Part shown: positions 17,332 to 25,702 of the stretch, piece after piece
Layout of the letters: every line of letters starts with the position of its first letter
Position numbering within the stretch: position 1 is the stretch's first letter
DNA from: Fibrobacterota bacterium
GTDB taxonomy: Bacteria; Fibrobacterota; Chitinivibrionia; Chitinivibrionales; Chitinispirillaceae
Direction of reading: 5' to 3'
Length of the DNA stretch: 54,938 bases
Assembly: GCA_003164335.1 (NCBI GenBank)
Contig: PLTF01000102.1
Coordinates: forward strand, 1 to 54,938
Made by a program: the position numbers and the translations under genes
Notes under the pieces: generated by a model
The model's database searches: none
What the model was told of the DNA's origin: nothing
Seen by the model: only the letters and a program-made list of their open reading frames with translations

Positions 17332-17472
17332 GGCAAAAGCCTCCGCGCCCGCCAAAGCGCGGGCTTGCGGTGTCTTTTGCTCACCCCTTCCTGCGGAAGG
17401 GGGAGGCAATGTTTGCCTTCGGCAAACGCCTTCCCCCTCCCGCAACGCTCTCTTTTATGGTAGAAAACACAT
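17331..17472 (+). repeat. D-family compound hairpin repeat, copy 2
   Basis: Shares with copy 1 the blocks GATGTTTGCC-like/GGCAAACGCC, CCTTCCCCCTCCCGCAACG and TGGTAGAAAACACA. It also has CACCCCTTCCTGCGG. It forms an inverted pair with copy 3 around MITE1. Confidence 0.65.
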
Positions 17473-17482
17473 TAAAAATCTA

Positions 17483-17662
17483 GGGTTCGTCTCAAAGTTG
17501 GTGGCATCAAGTTTCAACGGCATCTCTTTTAATAATCGCCCATAGGCGAGGTAAGTTTGTAACTTCTTAAAAAGCATTATGTTAAAGGATAAGGGGCGTT
17601 TCCGCGACTACAGTACATCACCTTTAACTGAATGTTTTTGCCACCAATCTTGGGACGACGTC
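17483..17662. mobile_element. MITE1, 180-bp non-autonomous inverted-repeat element
   Basis: The ends CGTCTCAAAGTTGGTGGCA (17488-17506) and TGCCACCAATCTTGGGACG (17639-17657) are inverted repeats with three mismatches in 19. The element is flanked on both sides by the identical 8-mer AAAATCTA (17475-17482 and 17663-17670), which reads as a target-site duplication. It encodes no transposase, and 180 bp is too short for one, so it would need a transposase in trans. An 8-bp duplication is compatible with several IS families such as ISL3 or IS256; the assignment is open. Confidence 0.72.
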
Positions 17663-17700
17663 AAAATCTATAAATACAATTCTTGACATTGTCCTTCCTG

Positions 17701-17843
17701 TTTTTTCTACCAATGTGAGCGTTGCGGGAGTACGAGAGCGCCTGCTGAGCGTGAGCGAGGCAGGCATCGCCTCGTACTTCCGCAGGAAGGGGTGTGCCTG
17801 AAGACGCGCGCCTTTCGCGGCTTCAGGCCAGGGGGAACCGCCT
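17701..17843 (-). repeat. D-family compound hairpin repeat, copy 3 (inverted)
   Basis: Read on the minus strand it gives GGCGGTTCCCCCTGGC, CCGCGAAAGGCGCGCGTCTT, CAGGCACACCCCTTCCTGC, CTCCCGCAACGCTCA and GGTAGAAAAAACA, in the same order as copies 1 and 2. It is inverted relative to copy 2, on the other side of MITE1. Confidence 0.62.
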
Positions 17844-17955
17844 CAAAGAAACCATAAACTCTAAAAACTTTAAACTCAAGAATTCCTCGAAAATGCCGAT
17901 ACTAGACCAAGAAGCGGCATAGCCGGATCTCCCGGCAACGGTGGGCCACGGCTAT

Positions 17956-18102
17956 TTACTAATCAGTTCATAAGCAAGTTCTCCGGCAAAAACCGTTCGC
18001 CCTGAGCCTGTCGAAGGGCGAGCAATAATGGCAGGCCGTTCATGGTTCGACAAGCTCACCACGAACGGTTTCAGATGCCGATACTTATGAACTGCTTAGT
18101 AA
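17956..18102. repeat. MITE2 copy b (best preserved)
   Basis: A 147-bp element with inverted ends TTACTAATCAGTTCATAAG (17956-17974) and CTTATGAACTGCTTAGTAA (18084-18102). The core has CCTGAGCCTGTCGAAGGGCG and GTTCATGGTTCGACAAGC, each able to fold. The ends border TA dinucleotides, the pattern left by Tc1/mariner-IS630 transposases. It encodes no protein. Confidence 0.75.
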
Positions 18103-18150
18103 TTAAATCAAGGAAGATCTCTCCTTACCTTCTGCACGGAGTACGGACGC

Positions 18151-19668
18151 ATGCCCTTACGTGACGGCGATTCCATCTGCCTCATCATCCCGCCCTCGGT
18201 ATTCCTCATTGACGAAAGGGTTTTTCCCAGCCTCGGCATCCTGAAGGTCGCTGCGGTGCTCGAGAATGCGGACTACCGGGTCGATGTGCTCGACCTGTCG
18301 GGGATATCGAACTACTGCTCGGCGGTCAATGATTATATCGCCGCGACCGATTGCCGCATTTTCGGCATTACCGCTTCGACCCCCCAGATGCCGCAAGTCA
18401 TGGCCGTAGTCTCCGCGATCCGCCGGCTCCGGACCGATGCGAAAATCATCCTGGGCGGTCCGCATGTCACCCTCACGAATACGGCAGCCGGGAAAGAGCG
18501 ATCCAGGGGAAGCGGCGGCAGGGCGACCGAGGTCATGCGCGCGCTGGAAGCGGCGTTTGATGTGCTTGTCAGCGGCGACGGGGAAAAGGCCATCTTTATT
18601 GCTCTTGAGGACCACGCCCCGGCCATCGTCGATGCCGATGACCTGCGTTCGCCCCTTTTCCTCACCCGGGAAGAGTTTACCGCCTCGCCGTTCCCGGCAC
18701 GTCATCTTATCGATTTGTCCACCTATGGGTATTCGATCGACGGCGAACCGTCGACCAGCATCGTCGGGCAGCTCGGCTGCCCCTTCTCCTGCGGATTCTG
18801 CGGAGGCCGCGAGTCTCCGTGCCTGCGCACGGTACGAATCCGCTCCACCGGCAGCATTGTCCGGGAAATCACCGCTCTCTACGAGCGGTACGGGTACACC
18901 GGTTTCATGTTTTACGATGACGAACTTAATGTCAACCCCCATTTCACCGACCAGCTCGACGACCTCATTTCGCTGCAGATCAAAGTCGGCAGGGCATTTC
19001 ATTTCAGGGGATTTGTCAAGGCTGAACTCTTCAGCAGCCGCCAGGCGAAGGCAATGTACCAGGCGGGCTTCCGCTGGATCCTGTCCGGGTTCGAAACCGG
19101 GTCGGTCCGCATACTCCGTAATATCAATAAGCGCGCGACAAGGGACGATAACTCGCGCTGCGTCGCGGTTGCACGGGAACACGGCCTCAAAGTGAAAGCG
19201 CTGATGTCGCTCGGGCATCCCGGCGAATCGCCGGCCACCATCGATGAAACCCGCAGCTGGCTTCTGGAAGCAAAGCCCGACGATGCGGATATCACCATCA
19301 TTACTCCCTATCCCGGCAGCTCATACCATGACCGCGCCGTTCCCGTAACAGGTTCGGGCCGTGAATGGGTGTATACCGTTCCCGCTACCGGCGACCGACT
19401 TTACAGCGCAGAGATCGACTACGCCGCAACCTCGGTCTACTACAAGGGCGATCCCGGCGACGGATACCGCGCCTTTGTTCACACCGATTATCTCACCGCC
19501 GATGCAATAGTTGCAAACCGGCAATTACTCGAAGCGGAGATCCGCAGCAGCCTTTCCCTTCCCTTCCCGTCGAATGCCGCTGCCCTTCATTATGAGCATT
19601 CAATGGGCCAGGCCGGGACTCTGCCGCGCCACATCCTCAATGCCGCACCTGCGGTCATGGTCGCCTGA
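18151..19668 (+). CDS. B12-binding-type radical SAM protein (505 aa)
   Basis: Architecture of the cobalamin-binding radical SAM family (BchE/HpnR/P-methylase type): an N-terminal Rossmann-like domain (residues 5-150, with SLGILKVAAVLENADYRVDVLD and ILGGPHVTLT near 102), then a radical SAM core with CPFSCGFC (CxxxCxxC, about residue 210) and the SAM-binding segment MFYDDELNVNP (about 255). Cobalamin binding is known for the family, but many N-terminal domains like this lack the DxHxxG lower-ligand motif, and I do not see it here, so dependence on B12 is uncertain. The substrate is unknown. Its 3' end overlaps the convergent glycosyltransferase gene by 69 bases. MITE2 copy b lies just upstream. 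Confidence 0.8.
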   Translation: MPLRDGDSICLIIPPSVFLIDERVFPSLGILKVAAVLENADYRVDVLDLSGISNYCSAVNDYIAATDCRIFGITASTPQMPQVMAVVSAIRRLRTDAKIILGGPHVTLTNTAAGKERSRGSGGRATEVMRALEAAFDVLVSGDGEKAIFIALEDHAPAIVDADDLRSPLFLTREEFTASPFPARHLIDLSTYGYSIDGEPSTSIVGQLGCPFSCGFCGGRESPCLRTVRIRSTGSIVREITALYERYGYTGFMFYDDELNVNPHFTDQLDDLISLQIKVGRAFHFRGFVKAELFSSRQAKAMYQAGFRWILSGFETGSVRILRNINKRATRDDNSRCVAVAREHGLKVKALMSLGHPGESPATIDETRSWLLEAKPDDADITIITPYPGSSYHDRAVPVTGSGREWVYTVPATGDRLYSAEIDYAATSVYYKGDPGDGYRAFVHTDYLTADAIVANRQLLEAEIRSSLSLPFPSNAAALHYEHSMGQAGTLPRHILNAAPAVMVA

Positions 19669-20820
19669 AAACACTCCTGCAGGGCAATGGTTCCCCGCAT
19701 CCGCGGCGAGTGCGATGAGCCTTTCCTTTGCGAACAGGGCCGAGCGGCTCCAGGTGTGCTGTTCCCTGATTGTCCGGCTCGCCCGGATTCCGCGCAGCGC
19801 CGCTTCTTCCCTGTTGTCAAACACATACCGCATGAGACGCCGCAAATCATCCATGTCCGGGAGTATCCAGAACGGGCTGGCAACCGTCGGCAGGCCGCCT
19901 GCGGCACGGACAGGGAGTTTTTCAAGCGAGCATTTGATGAGGTAGGCGTTCGTTGTATCGGTAAAATCGCGCGCCGCTCCCGCACCGGTGACGATTACCG
20001 GCCTGCCGCATGCCATGGCTTCGGCTATCGGCAAGCCATACCCCTCCGACCGGTAGGGATGTACATAGCAGTCGCACGCGGTGTAAAGACCGGGAAGCTC
20101 CCGCGGAGAGAGGTCGTCCGTGAAATAGATGATGGGAGCGCCGCCGGTGCGCTGCGCCAATTCCCCGATCTTTTGCCCAAGCCCGCCGCTATACGCCCGG
20201 GAACCCTTGATAATGAGGCAGACGCGCTCCGCCGGGCCGAATTCGGCGGCATAGGCATTGACAAGGATATCGATTCCCTTGCGAAAGGTGGCGCCGCCGT
20301 TGAAAAAGAAGCAGTAACGGTCGCCCGCCGCCCTGCGCATCCATGCCGATGGCGCGGCCTCCGCGTGGAACGCAGCCGGATCGACACCGAGCGGGATAAC
20401 CCTGACTATGTTTTCGTCAATACCCGATGCGCGGTAGCATTCACGCAGGTATTCGGAATAGACCCATACCTCGTCTGCAAACCGGGGAATTTTCTCGACC
20501 CACTCGATGGGCAGGGCGCCGTACTCCCACGGCTGGAACAGTACCAGGAGGCCGTGCCGCGGAGGGGTGAAGTCGGGCGGCCAGCGGTGCCGGACGAGCA
20601 CGTCGGCTCCGGCATGCGCCCCGGCCAGGGAGGGCCTCAGGCATTCGAACTCCGGCGCGGCATCGATGGAAAACCGGTCCGGCTCGTAGGGAATATGGCG
20701 GATGTCGAACCGGCGGTCCCCGGCAAATGCGCGCAGCAGTTCCCGGTTGACCATTCCGAGGCTGTGGTGGACGAAGAGTGATCCTTCCCAGTTGACTTTC
20801 AGCGAGGCTTCCGCAGGCAT
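19600..20820 (-). CDS. Glycosyltransferase family 4 (GT-B) protein (406 aa)
   Basis: Transfers a sugar from a nucleotide donor, probably in the cytoplasm; the acceptor is unknown. The GT-B fold is shown by ENIVRVIPLGVDPAAFH (about residue 135), FFFNGGATFRKGIDILVNAY (about 165) and the family signature PYRSEGYGLPIAEAMACGRP (about 255-275), which includes the E(x7)E donor-site motif. CCGGGAGGGGAG precedes the ATG at a suitable distance. The gene starts 27 bases after a histidine-kinase gene on the same strand, so the two are probably one transcript. The C-terminal 20-odd residues overlap the convergent radical SAM gene. Confidence 0.85.
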   Translation of the reverse strand: MPAEASLKVNWEGSLFVHHSLGMVNRELLRAFAGDRRFDIRHIPYEPDRFSIDAAPEFECLRPSLAGAHAGADVLVRHRWPPDFTPPRHGLLVLFQPWEYGALPIEWVEKIPRFADEVWVYSEYLRECYRASGIDENIVRVIPLGVDPAAFHAEAAPSAWMRRAAGDRYCFFFNGGATFRKGIDILVNAYAAEFGPAERVCLIIKGSRAYSGGLGQKIGELAQRTGGAPIIYFTDDLSPRELPGLYTACDCYVHPYRSEGYGLPIAEAMACGRPVIVTGAGAARDFTDTTNAYLIKCSLEKLPVRAAGGLPTVASPFWILPDMDDLRRLMRYVFDNREEAALRGIRASRTIREQHTWSRSALFAKERLIALAADAGNHCPAGVFSGDHDRRCGIEDVARQSPGLAH

Positions 20821-20847
20821 GGATTGCTCCCCTCCCGGTATGCCGGT

Positions 20848-21573
20848 CTATGCGGCGGCGATAGCGACCGGAAGGTACAGGGCGAATGATGCCCCGGCGC
20901 CCTGCCCCGGGAGCGCTTCAATGAAACCACCGTGATATTTCAAGATGGCATAGGCGATGGGAAGCCCGAGCCCGGAACATTTCGATTTTGTCGTAAAGAA
21001 CGGGTCGAAAATGTGCGGCAGGTCCTCTGCGGCAATGCCGGTTCCTGAATCGGTAAACGTGACGCGGCAGTACTCACCTCCGGCAAGTGCATAATGATCG
21101 CCCGGCGCAAAGGCCCGGTTTCCGGCGGTAACGGAAAGCTTCCCGCCTGCGGGCATGGCCTGAATGGCGTTGGTCACCAGGATGCTGATGACCTGCGCCA
21201 TCTGCCGTTCATCGGCTTCGCAGAGCAATGGGTCCTTGTCATAGGTAAAATCCGCGGTTACCGGAGACTCCCCTATGGCAATGATGACGGAATTCTTCAG
21301 GATGCGCCCGAAATCCAGCGGCTTTTTGTTCGGGCAGGAAACCCGCGTAAAGGAGAGCATCTGCTGCATGAGCCTGGTCGACCGCTGCACCGCCTCGCTT
21401 GCCTTTTCACAGTAGAGGACTACCTTCTCAGGAACGGCAGCTTCGGTCGAAGCCATTTCGATATACCCCAGGGCAACGGTGAGGAGATTCTTAAAATCAT
21501 GGGCAATGCCCCCGGCCAGAAGCGCCGTTGCTTCAAGCCGCTGTTCCAAGGCCACTTTTTCATTCGGCCCCAT
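20848..21573 (-). CDS. Soluble NtrB-type sensor histidine kinase without sensor domain (241 aa)
   Basis: Only the kinase core is present. The H box GGIAHDFKNLLTVALGYIEM carries the phospho-accepting His25. The N box (ILVTNAIQAMPAGG), the G1 region with the DSGTGI motif, the F box (IFDPFFTTK) and the G2 box (SGLGLPIAYAILKYHGG) follow. There is no transmembrane segment, PAS or GAF domain, so the signal must come from a partner protein or an unseen input. No response regulator is adjacent. It precedes the glycosyltransferase gene by 27 bases. AAAGGAGAA lies just upstream of the ATG. Confidence 0.88.
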   Translation of the reverse strand: MGPNEKVALEQRLEATALLAGGIAHDFKNLLTVALGYIEMASTEAAVPEKVVLYCEKASEAVQRSTRLMQQMLSFTRVSCPNKKPLDFGRILKNSVIIAIGESPVTADFTYDKDPLLCEADERQMAQVISILVTNAIQAMPAGGKLSVTAGNRAFAPGDHYALAGGEYCRVTFTDSGTGIAAEDLPHIFDPFFTTKSKCSGLGLPIAYAILKYHGGFIEALPGQGAGASFALYLPVAIAAA

Positions 21574-21722
21574 AGGGACTTCTCCTTTCGAGGTTTGGCG
21601 GCAGCGACGGCAGGTAACGGATTAGATGACTGCCCGAAACCCGCTGCATGACAGCGACTTCCGCGCTATCGAGAGCCGGCTGCTTCATTATATCCCGCTG
21701 CGGTAACAATTTCCACCTTTTG

Positions 21723-21800
21723 TTGAAGCTCCCCGCAGCAAGCTGCGGGGAGCTTCACAGGTAAGGAAATATTTGTAATGCGCTCGCTATGCCTGTTCAA
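21723..21800 (+). repeat. C-family repeat, copy 1
   Basis: A hairpin (GAAGCTCCCCGCAGC.../GCTGCGGGGAGCTTC) is followed by the conserved block AGGTAAGGAAATATTTGTAA, then ATGCGCTCGCT and TGCCTGTTCAAC. The same order occurs at 25267-25380 (minus), 34681-34798 (plus) and, shortened, 52197-52266 (minus). Confidence 0.75.
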
Positions 21801-21862
21801 CATCCTTCATGTTCCAGCTTTCAATAGTCGCCTGGCGCTCCTGCCGGGCGCACCAAAAAAAA

Positions 21863-21886
21863 GGGGTCTGTAAAAATACAGACCCC
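21863..21886 (-). terminator. Rho-independent terminator of the MFS transporter gene
   Basis: A perfect stem GGGGTCTGTA/TACAGACCCC with an AAAA loop; on the minus strand it is followed directly by a run of eight T. It lies 32 bases past the transporter stop codon. Confidence 0.88.
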
Positions 21887-21918
21887 CTGAAATAGAGTTC
21901 AATCGAAAAAGTATGGTA

Positions 21919-23346
21919 TCAGCCAACCATGTTTTCGAGTTCGATACCCTTCGTCTCGTGAGCAAGTTTCCAGACAAAGATGAAGGAAATAACTGCAAAG
22001 ATAGCGTAAATCCCGTAGGATGCACCAAGGCCGATACCGGTAAGCATAATCGGAAAGGTCATGGTGATTGCGAAATTGGCTATCCATTGAGACAAACCGC
22101 TGACTGCAAGACCGCTCCCGCGCATCTGGTTGGGGAACATCTCGCCAAGCATGACCCACATCACCGGACCCCATGAGAAGTTGAAGAACATGACAAAGAG
22201 GTTTCCTGCAACAAGTGCGATCGGGCCACCCAAACCGGTCAAATGAATGCTGCCGCCGCCCGTTTGCGCCGATGTAATAAAAACCAATCCCATGGTTCCA
22301 AGAGTAACGGCCATTCCGGTAGAACCGATGAGAAGCATCGGTTTACGGCCGATTTTATCGATCGAGTAGGTCGCTACAAAACATGCTACGATACTGAGCG
22401 CACTGCTGATAACATTGATTAACAGGGAATCGGATTCCGTGAAACCGGCCGACTGCCAGAGAACTGCGCCATAATAGAAAATGATATTGATACCGGTAAA
22501 CTGCTGGAATGCAGCTAATCCGATACCTAACCAGACGATAGGCCGTACTTTCCCATTGGGTCCGAGAAGATCTTTAAAGCTTGGACGGTGATCGGCTGCG
22601 ATGGTTTCGCTGATCTCTTTGTGTTTGGCCTCAGCCTGATTACCCATAAGTTTTTTAAGAACGGCAATGGCTTTTTCTCTCTTACCGGTTGCAACGAGGT
22701 AACGGGGACTTTCAGGAATGAGCAGCAGGGCGAGAAAGAAGGCAACAGAGGGAATAATTTCCACCCAGAACATCCAGCGCCATGCTTCAAAACCCAGATG
22801 CCACACTTTTACCGATCCGCCGGCAGTGTGGGCAATCAGATAATTGGAAAGGAACGCGGCAAACAGACCGGTGATAATCGCAATCTGCTGGATTGATGAA
22901 AGTGTTCCCCGCTTATCGGCCGGAGCAACTTCTGAAATGTATGCCGGAGCGAGAACCGATGCCGCACCAACCGATAAACCTGCGATGAGCCGAAAGATAA
23001 TGAATTCAAGAGAACTATGTGCAATACCTGATCCCCAGCCACTGACGACAAAAAGCAATGCAGCTATTATCAGAATAGCGCGACGACCAAATTTGTCTGC
23101 AAGGCTGCCTGCAAGAAATGCACCTGCTGCGCAGCCAAGAAGCATTGAAGCGACATTAAACCCCGTGCCGACACTGTTCGAGTGAAATGCAAGCCTGAGC
23201 CCGTCTACGGTACCGTTGATAACGCCGGAATCGAAGCCGAACAAAAAGCCTCCAATAGTTGCCACCATTGTTATAAGAACGATAAATCCCGTGTTGTTTG
23301 AATCCGGTGCAAGTTGGCTTACACTTTTCTGAGAAGACTCCGACAT
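21919..23346 (-). CDS. MFS sugar porter family transporter (475 aa)
   Basis: A twelve-helix inner-membrane sugar carrier of the XylE/GLUT type, probably proton-coupled. Signature motifs are GGFLFGFDSGVINGT (helix 1), the first inter-helix motif DKFGRRAILI, the PESPRYLVATGKREKA loop after helix 6, QQFTGINIIFYYGAVLW (helix 7, the sugar-contacting QQxxGxN) and the second DKIGRKPMLL. The specific sugar cannot be told. ATG 23346 is used; a TTG six bases upstream is closer to the AGGAAAGGG ribosome-binding site and is an alternative start. A strong terminator follows. Base composition looks somewhat more AT-rich than neighbouring genes. A second, unrelated sugar transporter gene lies 118 bases upstream in the same direction. 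Confidence 0.9.
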   Translation of the reverse strand: MSESSQKSVSQLAPDSNNTGFIVLITMVATIGGFLFGFDSGVINGTVDGLRLAFHSNSVGTGFNVASMLLGCAAGAFLAGSLADKFGRRAILIIAALLFVVSGWGSGIAHSSLEFIIFRLIAGLSVGAASVLAPAYISEVAPADKRGTLSSIQQIAIITGLFAAFLSNYLIAHTAGGSVKVWHLGFEAWRWMFWVEIIPSVAFFLALLLIPESPRYLVATGKREKAIAVLKKLMGNQAEAKHKEISETIAADHRPSFKDLLGPNGKVRPIVWLGIGLAAFQQFTGINIIFYYGAVLWQSAGFTESDSLLINVISSALSIVACFVATYSIDKIGRKPMLLIGSTGMAVTLGTMGLVFITSAQTGGGSIHLTGLGGPIALVAGNLFVMFFNFSWGPVMWVMLGEMFPNQMRGSGLAVSGLSQWIANFAITMTFPIMLTGIGLGASYGIYAIFAVISFIFVWKLAHETKGIELENMVG

Positions 23347-23464
23347 ATTCAATTTTTCCCTTTCCTGTGAAAAAATGAGTTGATTATTATTTAATCCAGC
23401 CGGGCATTTCCCAATTGGTCAGGGAGAACCATGGTCCATGGTTCTCCCGCCTAAGGCACCTATC

Positions 23465-25195
23465 TCACCAGAACTTAATATAAAAACACACGACAATCGC
23501 GACAACGCCGAGCGAAAGCACCACATCCTTCCAGTTCCAGCTCTCCTTCGTCGCCTTGCGCTCTTCGGGTGTCGCCCCTGAGTAGCTGTACTGCAGCTGC
23601 GTATCGCTTGGTGCCTTGGAGATAAGGCTGATCACCACCAGGAGTACGATGCAGAGCAGGAAGAGGTATTCGCAGAAGAACAGCCAGTTGATTGCGGCGA
23701 GGTGATAGAAAAACCCATACTTTGCCGCAAGAACCTGGAGCTGCATCTGGACAGTTGCCGGATCGGTGGATGCAGCATGGATCGCCTTGATCTGCGAACC
23801 GATGACCGCGTCCGAAATGAGGCGGATCATGGCAATCGAAAAGCCGATGGCCATTGTCCAGAAGGAAGCCTTGTCGCTGGTACGCTTCCAGAACACACCC
23901 ATGATGAAAACAGAGGAAATGGCAGGAGCGAGCAGACCCTGGACATTCTGGAGATACTCGTACAGCACGTTGCCGAGGCTCTTCATGACCGGGATCCAGA
24001 GGATACCGAGCAGGACGATGACCGTGGTGGCGAGGCGACCGACTAATACCTGCTGCTTGCCGCTTGCAGTGGGGTGCCATTTCTGGTAGAAGTCAACGGT
24101 AAACAGGGTCGCCGACGCGTTGAACTTGGACGAAAGGGAGGCCATGAGCGCGGTGAGAAGGCCGCAGACCACCAGCCCCTTGACACCGACGGGCAGGAGC
24201 TGCGCCACGAGTGAACTGAAAGCGGCATCCCCGGCGTGAGGGCCGGCAGGCATGTTCAGGAGACCCTTTGAACTCAGGGCAAAGGCAATCATACCCGGGA
24301 CCAGGAAGATGAAAACCGGCAGGAGCTTAAGGTAGCCGGCGAAAATCGAGCCGCGACGCGACTGCTGCTGATTGCGTCCGGCAAGAACTCGCTGGACGAT
24401 ATATTGGTCGGTACACCAGTACCAGAAACCTATAATGGCCGAACCTCCGAGAACACCGAGCCAGGGAAAGTTCGGATCGTTCATACTTTTCCAGAGATGC
24501 AGGTTCGTGGGGTGCGCAGCCCTGATAATGGTTTCGAAATTGTGCCAGCCGCCAAGCCGATGAAGCCCGATGGATAGAATGAATATGGAACCGAGGAGGA
24601 GAACCGGCGTCTGCAGAACCGCGGTGTACATGATGACCCGCATTCCGCCCGCGATGGTATAGATACCGGTGATCACCACGAGACCAATGGCGCTGATCCA
24701 GAAGAAATCCACATTGTGGCCCAGAATGTTGAGCGATTCGATACCGAAAACGGTCTTGAACACTACACCGCCGGCGTAGACCGTTACTGCGATCTTGGTC
24801 ATGACATAGCTGACCATGGAGATGATGCTCAGCACGGACCGTGAACCGGCTGAAAACCTTCTCTCCAGGAATTCCGGCATGGTAAATACTTTAATGCGAT
24901 CGTAGAGCGGAACGAAGACCCAGCCGAGAATGAGAATCATCCAGCCTTGCATTTCCCAGTGGGCCATTGCCATGCCCGTGGCGAATCCGGCACCGGCGAG
25001 ACCGACAAGATGCTCGGAGCCGATATTTGACGAGAAGATCGACGCCCCGATGCGCACCCAGCCAGCCTCGCGTCCGGACAGGAAATAGTCGGAGGCATTC
25101 GCCTCCCTTTTTCGAACAGCCCAGACGATTGTACCGACTAAACTGACCATGAACAGTCCTATGACTGTCCAATCAAGCCAGTGAAACGTTTCCAT
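23465..25195 (-). CDS. Sodium:solute symporter, SGLT-like (576 aa)
   Basis: A polytopic inner-membrane Na+-coupled transporter of the SSS family. Helix 1 and its loop (SDYFLSGREAGWVRIGASIFSSNIGSEH) contain the Na+-site residues, and FWYWCTDQYIVQRVLAGRN (about residue 260-280) is typical of SGLT/vSGLT-type sugar symporters. The final region is a charged linker plus a last helix (DVVLSLGVVAIVVCFYIKFW), giving the 14-helix SGLT pattern. I set the start at the second of two ATGs (25195, METFHW) because AAAGGAG lies only two bases before the first and eight before the second. It probably precedes the MFS transporter on one transcript. No sugar-catabolic gene adjoins. Confidence 0.9.
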   Translation of the reverse strand: METFHWLDWTVIGLFMVSLVGTIVWAVRKREANASDYFLSGREAGWVRIGASIFSSNIGSEHLVGLAGAGFATGMAMAHWEMQGWMILILGWVFVPLYDRIKVFTMPEFLERRFSAGSRSVLSIISMVSYVMTKIAVTVYAGGVVFKTVFGIESLNILGHNVDFFWISAIGLVVITGIYTIAGGMRVIMYTAVLQTPVLLLGSIFILSIGLHRLGGWHNFETIIRAAHPTNLHLWKSMNDPNFPWLGVLGGSAIIGFWYWCTDQYIVQRVLAGRNQQQSRRGSIFAGYLKLLPVFIFLVPGMIAFALSSKGLLNMPAGPHAGDAAFSSLVAQLLPVGVKGLVVCGLLTALMASLSSKFNASATLFTVDFYQKWHPTASGKQQVLVGRLATTVIVLLGILWIPVMKSLGNVLYEYLQNVQGLLAPAISSVFIMGVFWKRTSDKASFWTMAIGFSIAMIRLISDAVIGSQIKAIHAASTDPATVQMQLQVLAAKYGFFYHLAAINWLFFCEYLFLLCIVLLVVISLISKAPSDTQLQYSYSGATPEERKATKESWNWKDVVLSLGVVAIVVCFYIKFW

Positions 25196-25266
25196 GAACA
25201 TTACTCCTTTTTATTGAGAAATGTGGAGGCGATCACCCGATAGGAGGGGTGTTCCCTCAGGTGAGT

Positions 25267-25380
25267 AAACAGGCACAGCGAGCGCATTCCCCGGAGTTTG
25301 CTCCGGAGTTAGCGAGCGCATTACAAATATTTCCTTACCTATGAAGATTCCCCGCAACTTTCTGCGGGGAATCTTCAATG
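25267..25380 (-). repeat. C-family repeat, copy 2 (two hairpins)
   Basis: On the minus strand: GAAGATTCCCCGCAG.../GCGGGGAATCTTC hairpin, TAGGTAAGGAAATATTTGTA, ATGCGCTCGCT, a second hairpin of CTCCGGAG type, then ATGCGCTCGCTGTGCCTGTT. This is the most complete copy and shows that the GCGCTCGCT motif occurs twice, once before and once after the second hairpin. Confidence 0.78.
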
Positions 25381-25702
25381 TCTAAGGGGAAAAATTACCG
25401 GAACCGGCATTCCGCGGCATTAAAATATGGCGAATGCGAAAATTATGAACAGGAATAATACAAAATAGGCGTTTCTCATTTCCATTGCAATAAAAAAATT
25501 AAGAGTGAAACGATTTAAAAATGGTGCGATTTATCGGTTTAGAGAGACTTCGGCTGCTATTCTGTCAGATTCTGATTGGCATGGTTTTTGTTATTCGGAT
25601 AAAGCAAGTTACAATAAAGTCCGCAGTGTGTAAGGAAGTCCAGCGGACTGAAACAAAAATGTGGTGTATATTTACAGATATCAGGAGGGAGGACAGTCAC
25701 CT
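25381..25702. other. AT-rich spacer upstream of the dehydrogenase gene
   Basis: I see no gene here. The stretch is AT-rich with several A/T runs and probably holds promoters for the dehydrogenase gene and possibly for the divergent symporter gene. It ends with AGGAGGGAGG, the ribosome-binding site for the ATG at 25703. Confidence 0.4.

Noticed and set aside
17297-17852. The repeat nest as a CRISPR array or integron attC cassette array
   Set aside because: There are no regular direct repeats with uniform spacers, no cas or integrase gene, and the palindromes lack attC core sites.
18157-19218. Minus-strand frame of 353 codons inside the radical SAM gene
   Set aside because: Shadow of the real gene, without domain similarity or ribosome-binding site.
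19687-20781. Plus-strand frame of 364 codons inside the glycosyltransferase gene
   Set aside because: Antisense to a GT4 gene with intact signature motifs; no domain is seen.
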